A stretch of 64,000 bases of DNA, taken from NCBI RefSeq assembly GCF_041058985.1, contig NZ_JBEHZE010000001.1:310001-374000 (forward strand), in the 5' to 3' direction. Under the pieces are notes generated by a model that made no database searches, had not been told where the DNA came from, and saw nothing but the letters and a program-made list of their open reading frames with translations. This DNA is from Hyphococcus lacteus (GTDB lineage Bacteria; Pseudomonadota; Alphaproteobacteria; Caulobacterales; Parvularculaceae). This document shows, piece after piece, positions 33,948-43,014 of the stretch. A program made the translations under genes and the position numbers. Position 1 is the stretch's first letter, and every line of letters begins with the position of its first letter.

Positions 33948-34423
33948 TGCCGCCTTTACCCAAGGAATTGATACTTTCACGAAAATATTCCGCCCCTCGC
34001 TCGCTGGTTTGGAAAATCTGGTCTGAGCCAGAACACGTAAAACAATGGTGGGGCCCGTGTGGCCCTGAGAACACCACATGCAAGATTGATTTTCGCGTAG
34101 GCGGTACCTTCGACATCGAGATGAAAACACCCGAAGGCGATATCATGCGGGCGATTGGTAAATATCTCGAAATTATATCGCCAGAGCGCATCGTATATCT
34201 TGGGCCATCGGATGCCGCGACCGCATGTGGTTGTGGCGCACCACCAAAAGCCCGGGTCACGGTGAGCTTTGATGAAATCGCCACAAACCAAACCCATTTA
34301 ACCGTGCACACCCTATTTGACCGACCAGAAGATCTGATCGCCGCGAATGAACATGGCTACACGTCTGGCTGGACGAATACGCTTATCGCGTTGGATGACA
34401 TTCTTCAAAAATCTGGGGGCTAA
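33947..34423 (+). CDS. Second SRPBCC (AHSA1-like) domain protein
   Basis: 158 residues. LILSRKYSAPRSLVWKIWSE, QWWGPCGPENTTCKIDFRVG, YLEIISPERIVYLGP and the final YTSGWTNTLIALDDILQ helix show the same fold as the preceding protein, so an old tandem duplication is likely. An unusual CGCGAPPKA segment sits in the middle (about 98). Start ATG 33947 overlaps the previous stop; an in-frame start 12 codons earlier lies inside the previous gene and is less likely. Confidence 0.88.
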   Translation: MPPLPKELILSRKYSAPRSLVWKIWSEPEHVKQWWGPCGPENTTCKIDFRVGGTFDIEMKTPEGDIMRAIGKYLEIISPERIVYLGPSDAATACGCGAPPKARVTVSFDEIATNQTHLTVHTLFDRPEDLIAANEHGYTSGWTNTLIALDDILQKSGG

Positions 34424-34512
34424 ATGCCGACACCCAGCGCAAAAGTTCGAACGTGTCCTTGGTTTAAGGGTAGTGTTCGAAAATCAGCATTTAATCAGCA
34501 ACAGGAGTATAT

Positions 34513-34863
34513 ATGACATACATTGATGGATTTGTTGTCGCAGTCGAAACCAAAAACCGCGAAGCCTATAAAACAGTCGCCACGACCGCCGCCGCAATTT
34601 TCAAGGATAATGGCGCGTTGAGCGTGGTTGAGGGATGGGGCGATGATGTGCCCGACGGCGAAGTCACCTCATTTCCAATGGCCGTCAAAGCCAAGGAAGG
34701 CGAGAGCGTGGTTTTTTCTTGGATCATCTGGCCGAATAAACAAGTGCGCGACATCGGCATGAAAAAAGCGATGGAGGACCCACGGTTAGGCAAACCAGAA
34801 GATATGCCCTTTGACGGGAAGAGAATGATCTTCGGCGGGTTCGAGACCATCGTCGAAGCCTGA
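34513..34863 (+). CDS. DUF1428 domain protein
   Basis: 116 residues, the normal size. MTYIDGFVVAVETKNREAYK at 1-20, VVEGWGDDVPDGEVTSFPMA and DGKRMIFGGFETIVEA are the family's conserved parts, forming a ferredoxin-like alpha/beta dimer fold. Function is unknown. Such genes commonly travel with ArsR/SRPBCC/VOC genes, as here. ACAGGAG precedes the ATG at 34513, and the 89-bp gap after the SRPBCC gene has no terminator, so it is probably the last gene of the operon. Confidence 0.9.
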   Translation: MTYIDGFVVAVETKNREAYKTVATTAAAIFKDNGALSVVEGWGDDVPDGEVTSFPMAVKAKEGESVVFSWIIWPNKQVRDIGMKKAMEDPRLGKPEDMPFDGKRMIFGGFETIVEA

Positions 34864-34894
34864 ACTAGACGACCGCGTTACAGAGCACCAAATT

Positions 34895-34930
34895 GCGGAG
34901 CACCGAGGTCTAGGCCTGAAGGTGCTCCGC
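34895..34930 (+). terminator. Long hairpin after the ArsR-controlled operon
   Basis: GCGGAGCACC and GGTGCTCCGC form a perfect 10-bp stem around a 16-base loop that can itself pair (AGG with CCT). No T tract follows, so this may be a processing or protection hairpin. Confidence 0.5.
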
Positions 34931-35168
34931 GATGAAACGTTTCCGTGATTCTGCTCCTGCACATCCACTCACGGGGCAACCGATTCGCCCAGCCCTTCCG
35001 AAATACGCTCAAAACCGCCCAATACCACGGCGAATCCCACTGATTTTCATCATTCTACGCACTTGTTTTTTTCCATTCCGCAGTGATGGCGTCAGGTTCT
35101 TAGCGCGGCAGGACGCCGCGGTACATTTTCCCCAATAAAATCAGACATTTAGCATTTTTTTCCATCGC

Positions 35169-35197
35169 TTGACGCTGCGTTGCAGCGCCTATATGGT
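35169..35197 (+). promoter_or_regulatory. Probable promoter of the F0 ATP synthase operon
   Basis: TTGACG (35169-35174) and TATGGT (35192-35197) are separated by 17 bp and lie about 60 bp before the atpI start. The spacer contains GCTGCGTTGCAGC, a near-perfect dyad. Confidence 0.5.
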
Positions 35198-35255
35198 CCG
35201 CCGCGATTTCCAAAGGTACGAGCGTCCGTTCGTACCTGTTTTTTCGGGCAAGCTC

Positions 35256-35582
35256 ATGGGCGATGACACCGGCAGAGAAGAGGCCAAAGGCGACCGGCCA
35301 CCCTCGCTGGATGAATTTTCCGAGCGGTTGGACCGGATGCGCGGTTCGGGCAATGTGCCCGAAACTGATGCAGCGGCACCGGCCTGGGGGCGAGCCTTGC
35401 GGGTTTCCTCTGACCTTTTAGCGGGTCTGATCGTTGGGGGCTTGTTGGGTTGGGGTCTGGATTTCTGGTTAGGGACAAGCCCTTGGCTTCTCTTACTGGG
35501 GTTGGGACTAGGTTTTGCGGCGGGTTTGCGCAATATGATGCGCACCCTACAAAATGATACGGAGCAATCGTCAGGCGACTGA
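35256..35582 (+). CDS. atpI: ATP synthase protein I (AtpI/AtpZ family)
   Basis: 108 residues from ATG 35256. A polar acidic N-terminus (DEFSERLDRMR) is followed by two membrane helices (VSSDLLAGLIVGGLLGWGLD and SPWLLLLGLGLGFAAGL). AtpI assists assembly of the c-ring and perhaps magnesium supply. It is the first gene of the F0 operon, 24 bp before atpB. The frame continues upstream to 35169 but would then overlap the promoter. Confidence 0.88.
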   Translation: MGDDTGREEAKGDRPPSLDEFSERLDRMRGSGNVPETDAAAPAWGRALRVSSDLLAGLIVGGLLGWGLDFWLGTSPWLLLLGLGLGFAAGLRNMMRTLQNDTEQSSGD

Positions 35583-35606
35583 TGAGACGCTGGGAAGAAT
35601 AACGAG

Positions 35607-36398
35607 ATGATAGACTTTCACGCTGCCGGACCAATGGAACAATTCGAGATATTGCCGATTGTTCCGGTGCATCTAGGCTCGATTGATATTTCGCTGACAA
35701 ACTCAGCGCTTTGGATGATCATCGCAACGGCTGCGATTTGCGCATTCTTCTTTTTCGCAACGCGCCGCGCCAGCCTGATCCCCAGCCGCATTCAATCCAC
35801 AGCAGAGGTTCTTTATGAATTTGTCGCCGATCTCGTGCGTGACACCATCGGCAGCGAAGGCCGCAAATTCTTCCCTTATGTTTTTACACTGTTCACCTTC
35901 ATTCTGATCGTCAATCTTTTCGGCCTACTCCCCTCAATTCCAGGCACACCGGCCGAAATGCACACATTCACGCCGACCAGCCACCTCATCGTGACGCTGG
36001 CGCTGGCAATGGTCACGATCACCATCGTGGTTGTTTACGGTTTCATGAAGAACGGCCTTGGTTTCTTGCGCCTGTTCGCCCCGTCGGGGCAGCCTTTGCC
36101 GATGTATCTAATCCTTGTGCCGGTTGAAGTGATTTCATTCCTTTCTCGCCCGCTTTCGCTGGCCATTCGACTATTTGCGAATATGTTTGCGGGCCACATC
36201 ATCCTCAAAGTGTTTGCGGGCTTTATCGTATCGCTCGTGGGCGCAGGCAGCGGTTGGTTCTTGCTTGGCCTTGCGCCATTCTTTGGGATCATTGCTGTGA
36301 CCATGCTCGAAGTGCTGGTTGCAGGGCTTCAAGCCTATGTGTTTGCGATTCTGACTTGTATATATCTCAGCGATGCGGCACACGCGGCAGACCACTAA
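35607..36398 (+). CDS. atpB: ATP synthase F0 subunit a
   Basis: 263 residues with six or so helices. The proton-path helix contains LSRPLSLAIRLFANMFAGHI (about 172-191), with the essential Arg and the Asn of the half-channels; ILIVNLFGLLPSIPGT is the other diagnostic part. C-terminal helix MLEVLVAGLQAYVFAILTCI. Subunit a carries protons to and from the c-ring. Start ATG 35607. Confidence 0.96.
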   Translation: MIDFHAAGPMEQFEILPIVPVHLGSIDISLTNSALWMIIATAAICAFFFFATRRASLIPSRIQSTAEVLYEFVADLVRDTIGSEGRKFFPYVFTLFTFILIVNLFGLLPSIPGTPAEMHTFTPTSHLIVTLALAMVTITIVVVYGFMKNGLGFLRLFAPSGQPLPMYLILVPVEVISFLSRPLSLAIRLFANMFAGHIILKVFAGFIVSLVGAGSGWFLLGLAPFFGIIAVTMLEVLVAGLQAYVFAILTCIYLSDAAHAADH

Positions 36399-36479
36399 CA
36401 ACAAATTCCCGCGCGGCGCGAAGAGCCAGCCGCGATTATGGGATCACCGGCTCAACGATAACCTCACTAGGAGTAAAAA

Positions 36480-36710
36480 ATGGACGCTGAAGCAGCAAAA
36501 CTGATCGGGGCGGGCATTGCATCAATTCCGCTCGCTGGCGCAGCCATCGGCCTTGGCCTTATCTTTTCTAGCTTTCTTTCGGGCGCATTCCGCAACCCGT
36601 CAGCATCAGCACAAAACCAGCCAACAATGCTTCTCGCATTCGCGCTGACAGAATTCACGGGTCTTCTTGGCTTCGTTATCGCGATCCTGATTCTTTTGAA
36701 CGTTCTTTAA
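36480..36710 (+). CDS. atpE: ATP synthase F0 subunit c
   Basis: 76 residues in two helices. First helix GAGIASIPLAGAAIGLGLIF, polar loop RNPSAS, second helix MLLAFALTEFTGLLGFVIAI with the proton-carrying Glu58. The loop and the Glu (rather than Asp) fit a proton-type alphaproteobacterial c subunit. ACTAGGAG lies before the ATG. It forms the rotating ring. Confidence 0.97.
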   Translation: MDAEAAKLIGAGIASIPLAGAAIGLGLIFSSFLSGAFRNPSASAQNQPTMLLAFALTEFTGLLGFVIAILILLNVL

Positions 36711-36744
36711 GTCTTAACGCCATCAAAGCAGAAAGAGGCATACT

Positions 36745-37299
36745 TTGTCTTTTACTTCGATAATGGTAGCCGCTGCCGCAGGCGCTGTGGAATCCCACGG
36801 GGAATCCGCCGGCCTGCCGCAGTTGGATCCCACATGGTGGCCCAGTCAGCTAGTTTGGCTTGCCATCACTTTTGGTATTCTTTTTGCGCTGATGTCGAGC
36901 CGGTTTTTGCCGGCGCTAGGCGGTGCGATTGAGGAACGTCGCGATCGCATTGCGGATGACCTCGACCAAGCGGCTGAGTTCAAACGTCAAGCCGAAGACG
37001 CTGAGGATGCGTATAACCAGTCCCTCGCCGATGCACGTGCGAAAGCGCAAGGCATTGCAGGGGACACACGCGCCGAAGTTGATACGGAAATTGCAAAAGA
37101 GCAGGCAGAAACAGACGCCGCGCTCGAAAAGCAATTAGAAGCTGCCGAGGCACGCATCACCGAGATGAAAGTCAATGCAGCCGCCAAAGTTCGTGAAGCC
37201 GCAGCCGAGACGACCCGCGCTGTTGTCGAAACCTTAATCGACGAGGCCCCCACGGATGAAGCCGTTTCCAAAGCCATCGACGGCCTCTCTCGCGCCTAA
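36745..37299 (+). CDS. ATP synthase F0 subunit b' (second b-type subunit)
   Basis: 184 residues. One N-terminal helix (WWPSQLVWLAITFGILFALM) and a long coiled coil from about 55. The acidic extension before the helix and its place between c and b mark it as b', the partner found in photosynthetic bacteria and alphaproteobacteria. b and b' form the peripheral stalk. The start is a TTG at 36745 with AGAGG well placed; ATG 36763 is the alternative. Confidence 0.92.
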   Translation: MSFTSIMVAAAAGAVESHGESAGLPQLDPTWWPSQLVWLAITFGILFALMSSRFLPALGGAIEERRDRIADDLDQAAEFKRQAEDAEDAYNQSLADARAKAQGIAGDTRAEVDTEIAKEQAETDAALEKQLEAAEARITEMKVNAAAKVREAAAETTRAVVETLIDEAPTDEAVSKAIDGLSRA

Positions 37300-37327
37300 T
37301 CTCGCTCGCGCAGAAATTTGAAAGACT

Positions 37328-37891
37328 ATGACGATGATCGCATATGCAACCCTTGCCGCCGCCGCTGCCGCTGAAGTCGCCGACGCGGGACATGCAGCTC
37401 CGGGCCTGTTTCAGGACACATCGCTTTATGTGTTGTTGGCATTCATCGTTGTCGTCGCGATCTTTGCCCGTGCGGGTGTCCACAAAACAATGCTTGGCGG
37501 TCTCGACAAGCGCGCCCAAAAGATCTCTGACGAGATCAATGAAGCGCGTAAAATGCGCGAAGAAGCACAAGAGTTGCTAGCCAGCTACCAGCGTCGGCAA
37601 CGCGAAGCCGAAGAAGAAGCAGCCGCTATTATCGAGCAAGCCAAAAAAGATGCTCAACGTCTCGCTACTGAAGCGCGTGAAAAGATCGCCGAACAAACTG
37701 AACGCCGCACAAAAGCCGCCGAAGAAAAAATTGCGCGCGCCGAAGCCCAGGCCGTTTCAGAAGTTCGTGGACAAACTGCGGACCTCGCGATCGAGGCGGC
37801 ACGCACCATTATCCGTGATCGGATGGACGGTGGCGCACAAGGGCCGTTCATCGACAAAGCAATCTCTGGCCTTCGCGACAAGCTAAATTAA
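37328..37891 (+). CDS. atpF: ATP synthase F0 subunit b
   Basis: 187 residues. Ala-rich N-terminus, membrane helix (TSLYVLLAFIVVVAIFARAG) and a charged coiled coil (about 60-160, with REEAQELLASYQRRQREAEE). Last of the five F0 genes; the F1 genes are not nearby, as usual in alphaproteobacteria. Its TAA overlaps the ATG of the DUF924 gene (TAATG at 37889-37893). Confidence 0.94.
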   Translation: MTMIAYATLAAAAAAEVADAGHAAPGLFQDTSLYVLLAFIVVVAIFARAGVHKTMLGGLDKRAQKISDEINEARKMREEAQELLASYQRRQREAEEEAAAIIEQAKKDAQRLATEAREKIAEQTERRTKAAEEKIARAEAQAVSEVRGQTADLAIEAARTIIRDRMDGGAQGPFIDKAISGLRDKLN

Positions 37892-38487
37892 TGGGCGAGC
37901 CTTCTAGGCTCCCCTCGTCTCGCCGGTCTATCCGGCCCACGGCGGCTGCCGCCGAATCAATCCTGACATTCTGGTTCAAAGAGACGAAGCCCTATTTATG
38001 GTTTCGTCGCAATGATGCATTTGATGCGCAGATCAATGACCGTTTCGCGGATCACGTCGCCGCGGCCAAAGCCGGTCATCTCGATGTTTGGCGCGCACAT
38101 CCGCGTTATTCATTAGCATTGATTATTTTGCTCGATCAGTTCTCGCGCAACCTTTTCCGCGATACGCCCCGCGCCTTTGCCCAAGACGAACAAGCCTTAG
38201 ATATTGCACGCGACGCAATTACTCGGCACCATGGCAAAATCGCTGACGACAAGGCCAAGTCTTTCTATTATATGCCGTTCATGCACGCCGAAGACCTAAG
38301 CGTGCAAATCGAATCAGTAAACCTATTCAAAGCGCAACTGCCTGGCACCATGAACCTGCCATTTGCGATTGAACATTATGAGATCGTTCGTGATTTCGGC
38401 CGTTTCCCGCATCGGAATAAAATTCTCGGCCGCGAATCGACGCCCGCAGAAATCGCTTTCCTTAAGGCCGGTGGCTTTAACCCGTAA
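37891..38487 (+). CDS. DUF924 family protein coupled to atpF
   Basis: 198 residues. ESILTFWFKETKPYLWFRRN, YSLALIILLDQFSRNLFRD, FYYMPFMHAEDLSVQIESV and GRFPHRNKILGRESTPAEIA are the full set of conserved DUF924 blocks. The fold is TPR-like and all-helical; function is unknown. It has no Shine-Dalgarno of its own beyond the atpF end and its start overlaps the atpF stop, so it is made at a level tied to the F0 subunits. The first 20 residues (Arg/Ser-rich) are less conserved. Confidence 0.9.
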   Translation: MGEPSRLPSSRRSIRPTAAAAESILTFWFKETKPYLWFRRNDAFDAQINDRFADHVAAAKAGHLDVWRAHPRYSLALIILLDQFSRNLFRDTPRAFAQDEQALDIARDAITRHHGKIADDKAKSFYYMPFMHAEDLSVQIESVNLFKAQLPGTMNLPFAIEHYEIVRDFGRFPHRNKILGRESTPAEIAFLKAGGFNP

Positions 38488-38494
38488 GCCAACC

Positions 38495-40018
38495 TCAATC
38501 TTGTTTGGTGTATTCATGCGGTGCCAGTGGCCTGGCTCGCGCCAAAAGCTGATCCAAGGGCACGGATGTTCCGTCAGCTTGTTGAATGCGCACATGCATC
38601 CGTCGCAATCCTCGCGCATGGGGCGCACCACAAGAATGGGCAATCATCGCTACATCCTTGCGCATTTTATTAACATAGTTCGCGACCCGCGGGCCTTTCG
38701 CTTTGGGGTCCAAGCCGCCCTGTAGGTGTTTTTTGTGAGTCGTTACACCCGTTGGGCAATTATTGGTGTGACATTTCATGGCTTGGATACAGCCAATCGA
38801 AAACATAAAGCCGCGTGCGGTATTGACCATATCGGCCCCGGCGCAATAAGCCCACGCGACCTCAGCCGGTGTGACAAGCTTTCCTGATGCAATCACTTTG
38901 ATCCGGTCACGCAACCCGCGACGTTCGAGGATGTCAATCAGCATAGGAAGCGATTGCTTCAATGGAAGCCCGACATTATCCATAAGCGACATAGGGGCGG
39001 CCCCTGTTCCGCCATCGCCGCCATCAAGCGTGATAAAATCGGGTGCGGATTCCATACCACGCCGTTCTATTTCGTCACACAAATCATCAATCCAGCCATA
39101 AGCGCCGATTACTGTTTTAACCCCGGTTGGAAGCCGCGAGACATCCCGCACATGGCCGACAAAATCGAGAAGCTCAGCAATATTATCGACCTCTGGGTGG
39201 CGGTTCGGCGAGATTGAGGCAGTATGAACGGGAATATGCCGGATCGAAGCGATCTCTGGCGTCACCTTTGCCGCCGGTAAAATACCGCCCTTACCGGGTT
39301 TGGCCCCTTGGGCGAGTTTCACCTCGATCATTTTCACTTGCTGATGCATCGCGATGTTCCGCAGCTTTTCATCATCAAGCCCGCCATCATCATCGCGACA
39401 ACCATATTTCGCTGTGCCCATCTGAAAGACGACATCACAGCCCCCTTCAAGATGATAAGGCGCGAGACCGCCCTCTCCGGTGTTGAGGTAACAACCCGCG
39501 AGCTTTGCACCATGTGAAAGCGCCTGAACAGCCGGTTTTGACAACGCGCCATAACTCATTGCCGACACATTGATGATCGACGACAAGCGGTAAGGGTTAG
39601 GCGTATAGGGGCCAAACTCTACGGGTGGCGGGTCTGACGCTTCTTCGTCAAGGCGCGGGAAAGCCACGTTCACGAAAATTGGTGTACCGACCAAGTTTAG
39701 GTTCCGCGTAGAACCAAAGGGCATTGTGTTATTGCTACCTTTAGCGGATTTATAAATCCAATCTCGCTCGGCGCGGTTAAACGGCATTTCTTCGCGATCT
39801 AGCGCAAAGAAATATTGCCGAAAAAACTCGCCTAGATGCGTAAAGAGGTCGCGAAACCGCCCAATAACCGGATAGTTGTGACGGATTGCGTCTTTCGACT
39901 GCGTCGCATCAAGAATAAACATCACGATGACAGCGAGTATGATCAACCCGATGGCGAAAATAAAAACCGTCGCCAAAAGGTCGAACCCTCTAACTGTCAA
40001 ATTAGTCAGAAAATCCAT
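38495..40018 (-). CDS. FMN-binding glutamate synthase family protein, membrane-anchored
   Basis: 507 residues. An N-terminal membrane helix (LLATVFIFAIGLIILAVIVM) is followed by the glutamate synthase alpha/FMN domain: IINVSAMSYGALSKPAVQAL, NTGEGGLAPYHLEGG, KLAQGAKPGKGGILPAAKV, LDGGDGGTGAAPMSLMDNVG and the Cys cluster CIQAMKCHTNNCPTGVTTH for a 3Fe-4S centre. No glutaminase domain is present. These stand-alone proteins are not proven glutamate synthases; electron donor and product are unknown. Monocistronic on the minus strand. Confidence 0.9.
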   Translation of the reverse strand: MDFLTNLTVRGFDLLATVFIFAIGLIILAVIVMFILDATQSKDAIRHNYPVIGRFRDLFTHLGEFFRQYFFALDREEMPFNRAERDWIYKSAKGSNNTMPFGSTRNLNLVGTPIFVNVAFPRLDEEASDPPPVEFGPYTPNPYRLSSIINVSAMSYGALSKPAVQALSHGAKLAGCYLNTGEGGLAPYHLEGGCDVVFQMGTAKYGCRDDDGGLDDEKLRNIAMHQQVKMIEVKLAQGAKPGKGGILPAAKVTPEIASIRHIPVHTASISPNRHPEVDNIAELLDFVGHVRDVSRLPTGVKTVIGAYGWIDDLCDEIERRGMESAPDFITLDGGDGGTGAAPMSLMDNVGLPLKQSLPMLIDILERRGLRDRIKVIASGKLVTPAEVAWAYCAGADMVNTARGFMFSIGCIQAMKCHTNNCPTGVTTHKKHLQGGLDPKAKGPRVANYVNKMRKDVAMIAHSCGAPHARGLRRMHVRIQQADGTSVPLDQLLARARPLAPHEYTKQD

Positions 40019-40099
40019 GCTTTGTGCCTTCGTTGCTTGTTGCTTGTTGCTGCAACCATAGGCTGAGTTACGCCCCCGCGTGAAGCCGGGGCGTAAAAC

Positions 40100-41674
40100 T
40101 TACTCGGCGGCTTTCGCTGGCTCTTCCGGCGTCCAGCGCAGAACCGGCTTACGCGCTGCCGCTGTTTCATCGAGACGGCGACGCGGCGCATAAACAGGTG
40201 CCGCTTTGAACGATGCGACATCACCGGATTTTGCCCGTTTGGCCAAAGAAAGAAGCGCATCACAGAATTGATCCAGCTCGCGCTTGGATTCTGATTCCGT
40301 TGGCTCGATCAACATTGCCCCATGCACCACTAATGGGAAATACATGGTCATTGGGTGGTAACCTTCGTCGATCATTGCTTTGGCGAAATCAATTGTCTCA
40401 ACGCCCGTGTCTTTCAAGAACCGGTCATCGAACAACGCTTCGTGCATGCAATAGCCCTCAAACGCCGGGGTCATTTCTGACTTGAGACGCGCAAGCACAT
40501 AGTTCGCATTCAGCACCGCATCTTCCGCAGCCTGACGAACGCCGTCTTTGCCGTGGCTCAACATATAAGCAAGCGCCCGCACAAACATGCCCATTTGCCC
40601 ATGGAACGCTGTCAAGCGGCCAAGGCTTTCGTGGCCATCGCCCTCATCCTTTGCGGCGCGGCGTGATTCAACAAGACTGTATTTTCCGTCCTCTTGGACA
40701 ACATATGGAACCGGCGCAAATGGCGCGAGCGCATCAGATAGAACCGTCGGTCCCGAACCCGGACCACCGCCACCATGGGGTGTTGAAAACGTCTTGTGCA
40801 AATTAATATGCATGGCATCAACGCCCAAATCACCGGGACGGACCTTGCCCGCGATGGCATTGAAATTTGCACCGTCGCAATAAAAATACCCACCCGCTTC
40901 GTGCACCGCGTCGGCAATGGCGCGTATGTCACGCTCGAACAATCCACAAGTGTTAGGATTGGTGACCATGATCCCCGCCACATCAGGACCGAGCTTTTCT
41001 TTAAGCGCCGCTAAATCAACCCGGCCCGTGGCGTCGGCGGGGATCGTTTCAACCTTGAAACCACACTGAACGGCTGTCGCCGGGTTTGTGCCGTGTGACG
41101 ATTCCGGCGCGAGCACGCGAACGCGCGTTTTGTCTTCGCCCCGCGCCTCTAACGCTGCCTTAATCGCCATCATTCCGCAAAGTTCACCATGAGCACCGGC
41201 CTTGGGCGACATGGCAACCGCCGGCATGCCCGTCAGCTCTTTGAGCCAAAAGGCGAGTTGGTCGATCAATTCTAACGCGCCCTGTACGGCCGATTCCGGC
41301 GCAAGCGGATGAAGGTCTGCAAAGCCCGGCAGCCGCGCCACTTTTTCATTCAGACGCGGATTATGCTTCATGGTGCAAGAGCCGAGCGGGAATGGCCCCA
41401 TGTCAATCGCGTAGTTTTTCTGCGACAGGCGCACGAAGTGGCGCATGGTTTCAGGCTCCGAGAGGCCCGGCAATCCAATATCACTATTGCGATTTAATCC
41501 GCCGAGGCGATCAACGTCGCCTATTGGTGCCGGCATATCGACACCGGTTCCCGCAAAGTCACCAAACTCAAACGACAAAGCTTCTTCGATCTGTAGGGCT
41601 TTGTTGCCGGTGAATGTAGGTGCGTCGCTCGCGGAATTTGTTTCTGCGCGTGTTGCGCGGCCTTGATTATTCAT
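40100..41674 (-). CDS. gcvPB: Glycine dehydrogenase (decarboxylating) subunit 2
   Basis: 524 residues. PLP-binding Lys is in MHINLHKTFSTPHGGGGPG (about 305); LGSCTMKHNPRLNEK and APESSHGTNPATAVQCG are typical of the second half of the P protein. With gcvPA it forms the heteromeric P protein that decarboxylates glycine and passes the aminomethyl group to lipoyl-GcvH. Its ATG overlaps the gcvPA stop by four bases. The first 30 residues are an extra polar stretch. Confidence 0.96.
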   Translation of the reverse strand: MNNQGRATRAETNSASDAPTFTGNKALQIEEALSFEFGDFAGTGVDMPAPIGDVDRLGGLNRNSDIGLPGLSEPETMRHFVRLSQKNYAIDMGPFPLGSCTMKHNPRLNEKVARLPGFADLHPLAPESAVQGALELIDQLAFWLKELTGMPAVAMSPKAGAHGELCGMMAIKAALEARGEDKTRVRVLAPESSHGTNPATAVQCGFKVETIPADATGRVDLAALKEKLGPDVAGIMVTNPNTCGLFERDIRAIADAVHEAGGYFYCDGANFNAIAGKVRPGDLGVDAMHINLHKTFSTPHGGGGPGSGPTVLSDALAPFAPVPYVVQEDGKYSLVESRRAAKDEGDGHESLGRLTAFHGQMGMFVRALAYMLSHGKDGVRQAAEDAVLNANYVLARLKSEMTPAFEGYCMHEALFDDRFLKDTGVETIDFAKAMIDEGYHPMTMYFPLVVHGAMLIEPTESESKRELDQFCDALLSLAKRAKSGDVASFKAAPVYAPRRRLDETAAARKPVLRWTPEEPAKAAE

Positions 41675-43014
41675 GACAGTGCTCCACGCAGGCTGGTCGC
41701 AAAACTATTGATATCTTCGTCCGTGACACATTCCGTTGCAGCCACTAGCAAAAGATTGTCCGCTGACCGATCAAATGGCCAAAGCCGATCACCCGGTACG
41801 CCAGCCAATATGCCATCTTCGGCCAAGCGCTCGACAATATCGCTCGCCTTTACTGGAAGGCGCAAAGTGAACTCGTTGAAATAGCTTTTGTTGACCACTT
41901 CAACACCATCAATGGCCCCTAATGCGTCGGCGGTTTTGCACGCAGCTTCGTGATTAAGCATTGCCAAACGGCGTAAACCGGCCTCACCCAACAGCGTCAT
42001 GTGGGCGGTGAACGCCAGCGTACAAAGACCAGAATTTGTGCAAATGTTCGACGTCGCTTTGTCGCGCCGGATATGTTGCTCACGGGTTGAAAGGGTCAAC
42101 ACGAAACCACGCTTGCCTTCGGCGTCGGCAGTCTCGCCACACAATCGTCCCGGCATTTGGCGGATATATTTCTGACGGGTCGCAAACAGCCCCACATATG
42201 GGCCACCGAAATTGAGGCCGTTACCGATAGATTGGCCCTCGCCAACCACGATATCAGCGCCCATCTCGCCGGGGCTTTTCAATGCGCCTAGCGAAACCGC
42301 TTCCGTCACAACCGCCACCAACAGCGCACCTTTTTCATGAGCGGCCTCGGCGATTGGCGTCAGGTCGCGAATGTTACCGAACACATCCGGGTTCTGAACA
42401 ATTACACAAGCCGTATCATCATCGATCTGGCTGATCAAATCTTCGGACGCGTCGACGTCAATCGGCGATAACTCGACAGTGGCATTGACTAGCTCAAGAT
42501 TAGTGCGGGTCACCGCGCCATATTGCGGGTGCAATCCACCAGAAACCAAGATCTTGTTCCGCTTGGTCACACGCCGCGCCATTAAAGCCGCCTCGCCACA
42601 CCCGGTCGAGCCATCATACATAGAGGCATTGGCCACTTCCATGCCCGTCAGCGCTGCCACTTGTGTTTGAAATTCAAACAAATATTGCAACGTACCTTGG
42701 GCAATTTCTGGCTGATATGGGGTGTAGGCCGTCAAAAATTCCGACCGCTGAATAATATGATCGACCGTGGCGGGTATGTGGTGCTTATAGGCACCAGCCC
42801 CGATAAAGAACGGCCCCGCGCTCGCCGCACGGTTTTTCGCTGCCATCGCACCCATGGCCCGCTCGACCTGCATTTCGCTTTGGTGGTTCGGCAAATCGAA
42901 ATCAGTATTGAGCGCATTCGCCGGCACGTCGGAAAACAGCTCATCAACCACATCCGCACCGATGACTTTCATCATCGCACGGCGTTCTGTTTCATTCAGC
43001 GGTAGGTAACGCAT
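41671..43014 (-). CDS. gcvPA: Glycine dehydrogenase (decarboxylating) subunit 1
   Basis: 447 residues. MRYLPLNETERRAMMKVIGA, FIGAGAYKHHIPATVDHIIQ, FLTAYTPYQPEIAQGTLQYL and ASMYDGSTGCGEAALMARRV are diagnostic of the N-terminal half of split P proteins. Start ATG 43014 overlaps the gcvH stop (TAATG). Third gene of gcvT-gcvH-gcvPA-gcvPB. Confidence 0.96.
   Translation of the reverse strand: MRYLPLNETERRAMMKVIGADVVDELFSDVPANALNTDFDLPNHQSEMQVERAMGAMAAKNRAASAGPFFIGAGAYKHHIPATVDHIIQRSEFLTAYTPYQPEIAQGTLQYLFEFQTQVAALTGMEVANASMYDGSTGCGEAALMARRVTKRNKILVSGGLHPQYGAVTRTNLELVNATVELSPIDVDASEDLISQIDDDTACVIVQNPDVFGNIRDLTPIAEAAHEKGALLVAVVTEAVSLGALKSPGEMGADIVVGEGQSIGNGLNFGGPYVGLFATRQKYIRQMPGRLCGETADAEGKRGFVLTLSTREQHIRRDKATSNICTNSGLCTLAFTAHMTLLGEAGLRRLAMLNHEAACKTADALGAIDGVEVVNKSYFNEFTLRLPVKASDIVERLAEDGILAGVPGDRLWPFDRSADNLLLVAATECVTDEDINSFATSLRGALS

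Larger units (their letters stand above)
34864..35255. other. Intergenic region before the ATP synthase F0 operon
   Basis: 392 bp. It holds a strong hairpin at 34895-34930 and the probable atpI promoter at 35169-35197. The stretch between is T-rich near 35050 and 35150 and shows no convincing open frame. Confidence 0.5.
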
